Shown: positions 17,498 through 25,813 of the stretch, piece after piece
How positions within the stretch are numbered: position 1 is the stretch's first letter
How the letters are laid out: every line of letters begins with the position of its first letter
Source of the DNA: Longibacter sp051155795
GTDB taxonomy: Bacteria; Bacteroidota; Rhodothermia; Rhodothermales; Salinibacteraceae
Length of the DNA stretch: 64,000 bases
Assembly (NCBI RefSeq): GCF_051155795.1
Contig: NZ_DAXETW010000005.1
Coordinates: 1 to 64,000, forward strand
Direction: 5' to 3'
Position numbers and translations under genes: made by a program
The notes under the pieces: generated by a model
Databases searched by the model: none
Seen by the model: the letters and a program-made list of their open reading frames with translations, nothing else
What the model was told of the DNA's origin: nothing

Positions 17498-19171
17498 TTA
17501 CTCAGATGCGACACGGAGGTCCTTCAGGACAGCGCCATGCGGGTCTACAACGATAGAGGCACCCTCAGGGACGGTCTGCGTCGCGGTTCCGTCGTCCAGT
17601 AGCACCCGTCGTACCTCCCCGTTAATCTCTACCGGGACCGGTACGTCAAGCGTGTGACCGTCGGCGGTCTGCGTCCACCTGAGGGTGAGCGCCTCCTCCG
17701 CACGGGTTACGGTCAACTGCGGCAGTTCGGCGCGGTACAGGTATGCATGAAAGAAAGCGTCGAGCGAGCGTCCCGACACGCGTTCGGCTGCGTCCAGAAA
17801 GTCATCCGTCGTGACCGACCGCGCCTGCGAGCCGTCTGTCGCAGCGCGTATCGCCTCCGTCGGGTACGTAAACTCCTTCAGGAGCTGGAAGAAGGCGTCG
17901 TCCCCGATCACGTAGCGCAGCGTGTGCAGGATGAGCGCTCCCTTGTAATAAACATCCGTTCCATACATCTCCTGTGCCGACGTGGCGTTTTTGCGGGCCA
18001 CAGGCGAGCGGTTCGTAATCTGTCCCCGCCAGAACCGGACGGTGGACCGGTACCCGTCCGTCCCTTCCAGCGACTCCCGATAGAGCGCTTCGAGGTACGT
18101 GGCGAACCCCTCGTGAATCCAGAAGTCCTTCCAGTCGCTTGCCGTCACGAGGTTGCCGTACCACTCGTGGGCGAGTTCGTGAAAGTGAAGGGCATCGAAC
18201 CCGGCCGGGTAGTAGAGACCGCCCTCGAGATTGAAGTCGTTGCCGTAGGCGATGATGGTCTGATGCTCCATCCCCTTAAACGGAGTCTGTGCGATGCCGT
18301 ACTTGTCGGCCCGAAAGGGGTAGGGCCCGAGTGTATTCTCCAGGAAGCGGACATGCTCCAGAAAGTGCGGAAGCGCCGATCTCGCACGGGCTTCGTCACC
18401 TGGTAGCGCATAGAACGATACGGGCATCTCCCCTCCCGCCGTGCTTCGGTAGGTCGTGTCTACGCGAACGTAGGGAGCCGCGTGAAGCGCCACCGTGTAC
18501 GGATTGATCGGCGTGGAAACGAACCAGCGGTAAGTTCGCGACGAGTCGGTTTCGGTCACGCCGCGAAGGCGGCCATTTGAGGCGGCGACCAGCGGTCGCG
18601 GAAGCGTAATGTCGATCGCCATCGAGTCGGGTTCGTCCGACGGGTGATCTTTAACGGGCCACCACATATCAGCCCCGATGGTCTGGCACGAGGTTGCGAT
18701 CCACGGTTGTCCCTCCGGCGTCTTCGACCAGGTGAACCCGCCGTCCCAGGGAGGCTGCGGCGCCACGCGGGGCGATCCGGCGTAGTCGACCATCACCCGA
18801 AGCGTGTCTCCGTTCTGCGCGGTCGCGGGCAGCGTCATCCAGAGTTGATTGCCGTCCGCTCGCCGCTCGACCGCCAGTTCCACCACTTCGTCGCGCCATG
18901 TGAGGCGTGCCGATGACACCTCGAGTCGACCGTCGAGGTTGAGGACGAAGTGGTCAATCGGGTCGGTGACCGCCGCTACGGCCGTGAGGCGCCCATCGAT
19001 CGATCGGGCCGCTGTGTCCACGTCGACGCTCAGGTCGTAGTAGGTAACATCGTAAGCCGCCTGCTCGGGAAGCAGGGCGCCTCCGGAGTCCTGCCCGGAC
19101 GCGTCCGCCGAACAGCCGGCGCACAGCATGGAGGCTCCTACGAGTAGGATGAGACGGACCAGGCGATCCAT
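17498..19171 (-). CDS. M1-family zinc aminopeptidase, lipoprotein
   Basis: This 557-residue protein begins with a lipoprotein signal (LLVGASMLCAGC). The N-terminal beta domain is followed by the catalytic domain. A GMEHQTIIAYG segment stands where GxMEN is usual, and the zinc motif HELAHEW is followed 18 residues later by the third-ligand region IHEGFATYLEAL. Together these are diagnostic for M1 gluzincins. It lacks the large C-terminal helical domain of aminopeptidase N, as the shorter bacterial forms do. It probably trims peptides in the periplasm or at the cell surface. It is convergent with lpdA and divergent from nothing; metG lies upstream on the same strand behind its own terminator. 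Confidence 0.92.
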   Translation of the reverse strand: MDRLVRLILLVGASMLCAGCSADASGQDSGGALLPEQAAYDVTYYDLSVDVDTAARSIDGRLTAVAAVTDPIDHFVLNLDGRLEVSSARLTWRDEVVELAVERRADGNQLWMTLPATAQNGDTLRVMVDYAGSPRVAPQPPWDGGFTWSKTPEGQPWIATSCQTIGADMWWPVKDHPSDEPDSMAIDITLPRPLVAASNGRLRGVTETDSSRTYRWFVSTPINPYTVALHAAPYVRVDTTYRSTAGGEMPVSFYALPGDEARARSALPHFLEHVRFLENTLGPYPFRADKYGIAQTPFKGMEHQTIIAYGNDFNLEGGLYYPAGFDALHFHELAHEWYGNLVTASDWKDFWIHEGFATYLEALYRESLEGTDGYRSTVRFWRGQITNRSPVARKNATSAQEMYGTDVYYKGALILHTLRYVIGDDAFFQLLKEFTYPTEAIRAATDGSQARSVTTDDFLDAAERVSGRSLDAFFHAYLYRAELPQLTVTRAEEALTLRWTQTADGHTLDVPVPVEINGEVRRVLLDDGTATQTVPEGASIVVDPHGAVLKDLRVASE

Positions 19172-19258
19172 GGGACGTCGGGGCGAAAAATAGAGACCGA
19201 AGTGCAGGATGCAACCGAAGGGTCCGGGGCGTGCATCCCGGAGACCGCCATCCCAACG

Positions 19259-19293
19259 AAAAACCCCGCCCCGTCGCGGTCCATGCCGGGGCG
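19259..19293 (-). terminator. Intrinsic terminator of metG
   Basis: Reading the minus strand, CGCCCCG (19293-19287) pairs with CGGGGCG (19273-19267), followed by GGG and five T residues (19263-19259). It lies 34 bp after the metG stop and ahead of the M1 peptidase start, so the two genes are probably separate transcripts. Confidence 0.8.
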
Positions 19294-19326
19294 AGTGTGC
19301 GGGAAAGGGGCAGCCGAGAAATCGGA

Positions 19327-21474
19327 CTAGCGAACGACGCTTCCCGGTTCTGCGTCTGCAGAGATGGGCGCCAGATTGCCGTCCCGATCTTCCGCCATCA
19401 GGACCATGCCCTGGCTTTCCAGGTCGAACATGGTTTTCGGCGCGAGATTGGCCACGACGACCACGTTACGCCCCTTGATCTCGTCAGGGGTCATGTGCTC
19501 CGCGATGCCGGCGAGTATCTGGCGCTCCTCATAGCCGAGGTCGATTTCGAGTCGTAGCAGTTTGTCCGCATCTTCGACGGGTTCTGCCGCTGTGACGACG
19601 CCCATCCGAAGATCCAGGTTCATGAAGTCACCGAACTCGATCCGGTCCTTCTTCGGCGCGTACCCGGCGTCCTCCGCTGTGGCCGTTTCGGCTGTCGAAG
19701 CGTCCGTGTCGTCCGTCTGGCCGAGTTTTTCGCGTTGTTCGTCCATCGTGTTGTCTTCTACCTTTTCAAAAAGAATATCGGGGGTACCGAGAACGTGGCC
19801 CGGAGAAAGGAGCGAGGTGCCGGCATCTTCCCACCCGATGAGATCATCGGTCGGGACGTCGCCGTCTCGCGGAGCGCTGGGACGCACCCCGTCGAGGTTC
19901 AGCATGTCACGCAGGCGTGCAGCGGCATCCGGCAGTACCGGCTCCATCAGCACGGATAGCGATGCGCAAAGCTGCAGGCAGAGATGCACGGTGTTGGCCG
20001 CCGCAGGACTGTCATCGTCCTTTCGCGTATGCCACGGCTCCGTGTCATTGAAGTACTTGTTGCCGGCGCGGGCAAGGTCGATTGTCTCGTAAATCGCCTC
20101 GCGCATTCGGTACTCGTCGTACGCGGCGCCGATCACGCCGGGCGCCGACCGGAGTCGAGCCAGAAGCTCCTCGTCCGTCTCCGTCGGATCCTTCAGCGGC
20201 GGCACAGCGCCATCGAAGAAGCGGTCGGCGAATGTCAGCGTCCGGTTGACGAAGTTGCCGAGCACATCGGCGAGTTCTCCGTTGATGCGGCTCTGAAAAC
20301 CGTCCCAGCTAAAGTCGGCATCTTTCGACTCCGGCAGCGTTGTGCCCAATGCGTATCGAAGCATGTCCGCGCCGTGGGTGGCGCCCTCGAAGTCGTCGAG
20401 GTATTCGTGCAGCCAGACCGCCCAGCCACGGCTCGTCGACAGCTTACGGCCTTCCAGGTTCAAAAACTCGTTGGCCGGGACGTTGTCCGGCAGCACGTAG
20501 TCGCCATGCGCCTGGAGCATCGCCGGAAACATGAGGCAGTGAAAGACAATGTTGTCCTTTCCGATGAAGTGGACGAGCTTGGTCCCTTCATCTTGCCAGT
20601 ACGTTCGCCAGCGATGCGGATCTCCCTGCTCGGCGGCCCACTCCTTGGTTGCGGAAATGTATCCGATGGGCGCGTCGAACCACACATAGATGACTTTTCC
20701 CTCCGCCTCCAGGCCGTGTCGGGCCGCGACGTCTTCCGGGACCGGCACGCCCCAGGGGACGTCGCGGGTAATGGAGCGGTCCTTCAGTCCCTCGTTGAAC
20801 CAGCTCTGGACCTGCCCGAGCACGTTATTCTTCCACTCGGGATGCGTGGCGATCCAGGCTTCGAGGTCCGGCTGCATGTCGCCCAGCGGGATGTACCAGT
20901 GCGACGTCTGCTTTAGCACGGGTGTTGCGTCCGTGAGCGTGCTCTTCGGGTCGATGAGTTCGGTCGGGCTCAGCGAAGACCCGCATTTCTCACACTGATC
21001 GCCGTACGCCTCCTCATACCCGCAACTGGGGCACGTGCCAACGACGAACCGGTCCGCCAGAAACATCTCGGCCTCCGGGTCAAACAGCTGTTCGTTCGTT
21101 TTGAGCTTGAAGATGTCTTTTTCGTCGAGCGTTCGGAAGAACTCCTGAGACGTGACCCGGTGCGTATCCGAGCTCGTCCGGCCGTAATAATCGAAGCTCA
21201 TCCCGAAGCGATCGAAGCTGTCTTCGATCATCGGGTGATAGTGGTCGACGATGTCCTCCGGCGAGCGTCCCTCGCGGAGCGCGCGCATCAAGATGGCAAC
21301 GCCCATCTCATCGGACCCGCAGATGAACAGCACGTCCTCCCCCTTGAGGCGCTGATACCGGCAATACAGGTCGGCGGGCAGGTACGCCCCGGCGAGGTGA
21401 CCGAGGTGAATATTGCCGTTAGCGTACGGCAGGGCGGCCGTCACCAGAATACGGTCGTGCGAATCGTTCGGCAT
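19327..21474 (-). CDS. metG: Methionine--tRNA ligase, dimeric form with C-terminal tRNA-binding domain
   Basis: This 715-residue class I synthetase has the HIGH motif NIHLGH at residues 21-26. Zinc-binding Cys pairs lie at 148/151 and 161/164 (CPSC, CEKC), and the KMSKS loop appears as KLSTSRG at 344-350. Residues about 610-715 form an EMAP-II/Trbp111-type tRNA-binding OB fold (FGDFMNLDLRMGVV...AGIAEHMTPDEI...VANLAP). This is the usual long bacterial form. It charges initiator and elongator tRNA-Met in the cytoplasm. An acidic linker of about 50 residues before the OB domain fits a halophile-like proteome. Confidence 0.97.
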   Translation of the reverse strand: MPNDSHDRILVTAALPYANGNIHLGHLAGAYLPADLYCRYQRLKGEDVLFICGSDEMGVAILMRALREGRSPEDIVDHYHPMIEDSFDRFGMSFDYYGRTSSDTHRVTSQEFFRTLDEKDIFKLKTNEQLFDPEAEMFLADRFVVGTCPSCGYEEAYGDQCEKCGSSLSPTELIDPKSTLTDATPVLKQTSHWYIPLGDMQPDLEAWIATHPEWKNNVLGQVQSWFNEGLKDRSITRDVPWGVPVPEDVAARHGLEAEGKVIYVWFDAPIGYISATKEWAAEQGDPHRWRTYWQDEGTKLVHFIGKDNIVFHCLMFPAMLQAHGDYVLPDNVPANEFLNLEGRKLSTSRGWAVWLHEYLDDFEGATHGADMLRYALGTTLPESKDADFSWDGFQSRINGELADVLGNFVNRTLTFADRFFDGAVPPLKDPTETDEELLARLRSAPGVIGAAYDEYRMREAIYETIDLARAGNKYFNDTEPWHTRKDDDSPAAANTVHLCLQLCASLSVLMEPVLPDAAARLRDMLNLDGVRPSAPRDGDVPTDDLIGWEDAGTSLLSPGHVLGTPDILFEKVEDNTMDEQREKLGQTDDTDASTAETATAEDAGYAPKKDRIEFGDFMNLDLRMGVVTAAEPVEDADKLLRLEIDLGYEERQILAGIAEHMTPDEIKGRNVVVVANLAPKTMFDLESQGMVLMAEDRDGNLAPISADAEPGSVVR

Positions 21475-21614
21475 GGCGAGTTGGCAGTGGGCGGAAAGCG
21501 AACATCAGCGCGCCGTCGAGATGCCGGGCATCCCGCAAGCGGCACATAGTATACGGGACCGGGAAATGTTGTTCAGCCTCCCGGGATGGATTGCGCGGAA
21601 GGTTTACGATGGGA

Positions 21615-21691
21615 GGGCGAATTGCGAATGCGGAATGTTGAAGGGCGAAGGGCGAATTCGGAATGATGAAAGGCGAATGTCGAAGGTCGAA
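21615..21691. repeat. Heptamer array, 11 copies of NNNNGAA
   Basis: Eleven consecutive 7-bp units all end in GAA: GGGCGAA, TTGCGAA, TGCGGAA, TGTTGAA, GGGCGAA, GGGCGAA, TTCGGAA, TGATGAA, AGGCGAA, TGTCGAA, GGTCGAA. It lies in the 333-bp gap (21475-21807) between the divergent metG and phosphotransferase/kinase genes. Confidence 0.85.
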
Positions 21692-21718
21692 GTAGTTATT
21701 CCATCCTCGTAATGTCCA

Positions 21719-21781
21719 ATAATCCCCAATTCCCAATCCCAAATCCGTATTCCCAGATCCCTGATCCGCAATCGTAAATCC
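21719..21781. repeat. Heptamer array, about 9 copies of NNNATCC-like units
   Basis: Seven-bp units ending mostly in TCC run from 21719 to 21781 (for example CCAATCC, CAAATCC, GTATTCC, CAGATCC, CTGATCC, TAAATCC). Together with the GAA array 28 bp away it forms a two-armed repeat region, roughly complementary in sense (GAA/GGAT versus ATCC/TTCC). Confidence 0.8.
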
Positions 21782-21807
21782 GCCCCTCTCGGAACGGCCT
21801 TTCGGGT

Positions 21808-23454
21808 GTGGCATACCGCCATCGTGTCTCGTTCTCCGCAGCCATTCCCCCGTCGTCGCCTGTGCCCGCGTCCCCAAGCGTTGATAGCCTCTGTTCCCTG
21901 CTGAAGGATCCCGCGACCTACCCTCACGAGCCCGATTCGATTAAGCTCACGCAGACGCATATCTCGGTCGTTGCGCTGGTTCCACCGTTTGTTTATAAGT
22001 TCAAAAAACCGGTCGACTTCAGCTTTCTGGACTTTACCACGCTCGATCGGCGCCGGTCCGCGTGCGAGGCGGAGGTCCGGCTTAACCGGCGGCTATGCAA
22101 TGACACGTACCTTGGCGTCGTCCCGCTCGCCGACACCACGGACGGCTACCGGCTTGAATCGGACGACGGAGCCGCCGTGGAGGTCGCCGTTAAGATGCGC
22201 TATCTCTCACACGAAGGATTCCTACACCGACATGCCGAGGACGGGACGCTCACACGGGACGATATTGACCGCGTCACCTCTACCCTCTCAACGTTTTACG
22301 ACGGCCTGGACACGCGTCCCGACATCGCCGAGCAGGGCTGGGTGGACCATCTCCGCGTGAACACGGACGAAAACTTCGCTCAGACCCAGGATCACACGGG
22401 GACGCTCCTTCCCGACGCGGCGTATCGCGTCCTCCAGGACTACACCGACCGCTTTTACGACGCGCACGCCGCCCTCCTCAATCGCCGGCGCACGGGCGGG
22501 CATTTTATCAACGGGCACGGCGATCTCCGGCTGGAGCACATCCACCTGTCTGAGGAGAGCGTCTGCATCTACGACTGCATCGAGTTCAACGACCGGTTTC
22601 GTCACCTGGACGTGGCGAACGACATCGCGTTTCTGGCCATGGACCTCGACGGCCACGGGTACCGGGATCTTTCGCGCTACTTCGTCCAGCAGATGGCAGA
22701 CCGCCTCGACGACCCCGAGCTGCTGGACGTCGTTCGATTTTACAAGGTTTACCGTGCCTACGTCCGGGGGAAAGTCGAGGGCATGCGGGCCGCCGAGGCC
22801 GAAGTCCCGGAGGAGGAACGGGCCGCGAGCACGGACCGGGCCCGTGAGCACTACCGCTGGGCCCTGCGCTATGCCACGGCGGGCCCGCACCCCATGGTGG
22901 TCGTGGTGATGGGGCAAACGGGGAGCGGCAAGAGCACCCAGGCCGCCGCCTGTGCCCGTGCGCTCGGATGGAGCCATATTAGCTCCGATCGCATCCGGAA
23001 GGAACGAGCCGGCATACCCCTCTACGAACGCACGCCGGAGACGGCCCGGGACGAGGTCTACGGAAGTGAGATGACCGAGCGGGTTTACGAGCGGCTCACC
23101 AATGACGCGATCGACACCGTCCGGTCGTCCGGCCACGGTGTGGTCGTGGACGCAACGTTCAGCAGCGCAAACCGGCGAACGGCGCTCCGCGACGCCCTGC
23201 GGAAAGCCAACCTGCCGTATGCGTTCGTGGAGCTGACGGCCGACGACACGACCCGACGGAGACGACTGGAACGGCGCAACTCGGAAAGCACCATCTCAGA
23301 TGCGCGGCCCGATGTGATGGGGAAAATCGACCGTCGATACGAAGCGCCCTCGGCGCTATGGGACGCCCACCACCTGCGTGTATCCACCCGGGTTGAGGTA
23401 GAGGATACGACGACCGACATCCTCCGGGCGCTCATCCGTCTCCACGACGGGTAA
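21808..23454 (+). CDS. Bifunctional phosphotransferase-like / P-loop kinase fusion
   Basis: This protein of up to 548 residues starts at GTG 21808; GTG 21862 is an equally possible start. Residues about 30-340 follow the aminoglycoside-phosphotransferase-like fold, with VYKFKKPVDFSFLDF near 55 and the catalytic-loop motif GHGDLRLEHIHL near 235. Residues about 365-548 form a P-loop kinase with Walker A GQTGSGKST near 372 and an LID-like RRRRLERRNSE. This is the COG2187+COG0645 fusion. Relatives are annotated as bifunctional aminoglycoside phosphotransferase/ATP-binding proteins, but their true substrates are unknown. The Asp of the HGD motif and the P-loop are both intact, so both halves could be active. 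Confidence 0.85.
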   Translation: MAYRHRVSFSAAIPPSSPVPASPSVDSLCSLLKDPATYPHEPDSIKLTQTHISVVALVPPFVYKFKKPVDFSFLDFTTLDRRRSACEAEVRLNRRLCNDTYLGVVPLADTTDGYRLESDDGAAVEVAVKMRYLSHEGFLHRHAEDGTLTRDDIDRVTSTLSTFYDGLDTRPDIAEQGWVDHLRVNTDENFAQTQDHTGTLLPDAAYRVLQDYTDRFYDAHAALLNRRRTGGHFINGHGDLRLEHIHLSEESVCIYDCIEFNDRFRHLDVANDIAFLAMDLDGHGYRDLSRYFVQQMADRLDDPELLDVVRFYKVYRAYVRGKVEGMRAAEAEVPEEERAASTDRAREHYRWALRYATAGPHPMVVVVMGQTGSGKSTQAAACARALGWSHISSDRIRKERAGIPLYERTPETARDEVYGSEMTERVYERLTNDAIDTVRSSGHGVVVDATFSSANRRTALRDALRKANLPYAFVELTADDTTRRRRLERRNSESTISDARPDVMGKIDRRYEAPSALWDAHHLRVSTRVEVEDTTTDILRALIRLHDG

Positions 23455-23463
23455 GTCGAGTGG

Positions 23464-24084
23464 TCACACCAGGGTTTTCGCCGCGTCGGCGGAAATAATC
23501 TGTACGCCAGCGTCGTTCATTTCCTCCCAGGCGGCGGCCAGCGATCCGTTGGCGTCGATGCCACGCGTGGCCTCTTCGACGACGTACACGTCGAACCCCT
23601 GCTTTCTGCCGTCCAAGGCAGACCACTTGACGCAGAAGTCCGTCGCGAGTCCCACCACGAAGAGCGTGTCGATGTCCCGCTCATGAAGGTATCCGGTCAG
23701 ACCCGTGGGCGTCTCATTGTCGTTCTCGAAAAAGGCAGAATAGGAATCGATCTCCGGACGAAACCCCTTGCGAATGATAAGCGCGCTTCGAGTCGTGTTC
23801 AGGTCAGGATGAAACGCCGCACCTTCCGTCCCCTGTATGCAGTGGTCCGGCCACAGGGTTTGCTGCCCGTACTCGACTTCCATCTCATCCATGGGGTCAT
23901 GGCCCGGATGCGATGACGCAAACGATTGGTGACCGGCCGGATGCCAGTCCTGCGTCTGAATTACATGACCAAAGGCGTCCGACAGGTCGTTAATGATGGG
24001 CACCACCTCATCACCCTCGGGCACTGCGAGAGCGCCACCCGGGCAAAAGTCGTTCTGCACATCCACGATCAGAAGAGCGTTCAT
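23464..24084 (-). CDS. pncA: Nicotinamidase/pyrazinamidase
   Basis: This 206-residue isochorismatase-fold hydrolase has its catalytic triad visible as Asp8 (LLIVDVQNDF), Lys106 (IIRKGF) and Cys151 (GLATDFCVKW). The metal site is marked by TQDWHPAGHQSF near residue 46. It deamidates nicotinamide to nicotinate for NAD salvage. The length matches the usual 190-215 residues. It is convergent with the kinase fusion, only 9 bp between stops, and divergent from the aldehyde dehydrogenase. No other NAD-salvage gene is adjacent. Confidence 0.95.
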   Translation of the reverse strand: MNALLIVDVQNDFCPGGALAVPEGDEVVPIINDLSDAFGHVIQTQDWHPAGHQSFASSHPGHDPMDEMEVEYGQQTLWPDHCIQGTEGAAFHPDLNTTRSALIIRKGFRPEIDSYSAFFENDNETPTGLTGYLHERDIDTLFVVGLATDFCVKWSALDGRKQGFDVYVVEEATRGIDANGSLAAAWEEMNDAGVQIISADAAKTLV

Positions 24085-24279
24085 TGGCTGTCGAGCCGTG
24101 TATGAGGAAATATCGTGCTGTTCTCTTGAACGGCCGGCGAATCGCCATGTTTGCCCGTCTGAGCGACGATTATGTGCATCTACCGGAAGAAACGCCCGCT
24201 GCGTTGACGGATCATCCCGCGGCGAATAAGGTTCGACCGATGATCCGGACCATCCCCTCGTGACCCACTGCGTACCGTC

Positions 24280-25746
24280 ATGGCTGTCTCCACTCCATCG
24301 GTAGCGAACCGCGATGCATCGATCCCCGCCAAACCCCGTTCCGAGCGGCTAACCGAGCTCTTCCGGAAGCAGAAAGAGCATCATCTGACCGTTCGAAATA
24401 CAACGGCGGACGAACGCCGCGCCCGCATTCGCCGAATCCGAGACGGCATCCGGAATCGGCGGCAGGAGATCCGGGATGCCCTCTACGCCGACTTCCAGAA
24501 ATCTCCGGAAGAGGTGGATCTGACGGAGGTAAAGTCGGTGATCGATGAGGCCAACTTCGCGCTCACGCACATCGAGGAATGGATGGCGTCCGAGTCGGCA
24601 CCGACGCCTCCCCTCCTGACGGGCACGTCCTCGGAGGTACGCTACGAGCCGAAGGGAGTGGTGCTCATCATTTCCCCGTGGAACTACCCGTTCAACCTGA
24701 CGCTCGGCCCGCTGATCGCCGCCATCGCTGCCGGCAACTCGGTGATTGTTAAGCCGTCGGAATATACGTCGAACAGCAGTCGCGTGATGCGCGAGATGAT
24801 CGATGAGCTGTTCGACCCGCGGGAAGTCGCTCTCGTCGAGGGAGCGGTGGAGACATCGCAGGCTCTCCTGGACCTGCCGTTCGACCACATCTACTTCACG
24901 GGAAGCCCTGAGGTTGGACGCATCGTCATGCGAGCCGCCGCAGAACACCTGACGTCCGTAACGCTGGAACTCGGCGGCAAGTCACCCGCCATCGTCGACG
25001 CGACGGCCGATGTAGACGACGCCGCGGCAAAGATCGCCTGGGGCAAATTTACCAACACCGGTCAGACGTGCATTGCGCCGGATTACGCACTCGTCCACGA
25101 ATCGCTTTACGATGCGTTTCTCGAACGCGTTCGCCACTACATTTGCACGTATTACGGCGACACGGATGACGCACGCCGCACGTCCCCGGACTACGCCCGC
25201 CTCGTCAATCAGAAGCACTTTTCCCGCGTGCAATCGCTTCTGACCGACGCGATGCAGTCCGGAGCACGGGCGGTCATCGGTGGACAGACGGATGCCGAGT
25301 CCCGCTACATTGCGCCCACCGTGCTTTCCCACATCCCGGACGGAGCGCGCATTATGGAGGAAGAAATCTTTGGCCCGGTTCTTCCCGTTCTCCCCTTCCG
25401 CGATCTCGGCACAGCCATCGACCGGATCAACGCCCGGCCCAACCCGCTCGCCCTCTATCTCTTTACGAACGAGGAGGACAATGAAACCGCGGTCCTGGAT
25501 CGGACGCACGCCGGCGGCACGTGCATCAACGAGGTGCTGCTGCACTACATGAATCCGCATATCCCGTTCGGCGGGAACGGCCACAGCGGAATCGGGATGG
25601 GACACGGAAAGTATGCGTTTCAGGAATTCTCGCATGCTCGGTCGGTGCTCAGGCGCTCGTACGGGTCGAAGCTGATGCGGTACATCTATCCACCGTACGG
25701 CTCGATGACCCGACGAATGATTGACGCCGCTCTCAAGTATCTTTAA
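24280..25746 (+). CDS. Aldehyde dehydrogenase, class 3-like
   Basis: This 488-residue protein contains the NAD-binding SPWNYPFNLTLGP near residue 128, the catalytic Glu in VTLELGGKSPA near 230, and the nucleophile Cys in NTGQTCIAPDY near 263. It also has EEEIFGPVLPVLPF near 363 and the class 3 C-terminal pattern HIPFGGNGHSGIGMGHGKYAF. It oxidises aldehydes, probably fatty or aromatic aldehydes, with NAD(P). The C-terminus ends in a hydrophobic/basic segment (KLMRYIYPPYGSM) that may touch the membrane, as in fatty aldehyde dehydrogenases. The Ser/Thr kinase gene starts 67 bp downstream on the same strand. Confidence 0.92.
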   Translation: MAVSTPSVANRDASIPAKPRSERLTELFRKQKEHHLTVRNTTADERRARIRRIRDGIRNRRQEIRDALYADFQKSPEEVDLTEVKSVIDEANFALTHIEEWMASESAPTPPLLTGTSSEVRYEPKGVVLIISPWNYPFNLTLGPLIAAIAAGNSVIVKPSEYTSNSSRVMREMIDELFDPREVALVEGAVETSQALLDLPFDHIYFTGSPEVGRIVMRAAAEHLTSVTLELGGKSPAIVDATADVDDAAAKIAWGKFTNTGQTCIAPDYALVHESLYDAFLERVRHYICTYYGDTDDARRTSPDYARLVNQKHFSRVQSLLTDAMQSGARAVIGGQTDAESRYIAPTVLSHIPDGARIMEEEIFGPVLPVLPFRDLGTAIDRINARPNPLALYLFTNEEDNETAVLDRTHAGGTCINEVLLHYMNPHIPFGGNGHSGIGMGHGKYAFQEFSHARSVLRRSYGSKLMRYIYPPYGSMTRRMIDAALKYL

Positions 25747-25813
25747 ATTTTGTTGATTGATTCAGGGCCTCCCCACCGCCCGGTCGGAAGCATACGTTCA
25801 CCAGCGAGGATTT

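Noticed and set aside
21615..21781. CRISPR array
   Set aside because: Units are 7 bp without spacers; no cas genes in the window.
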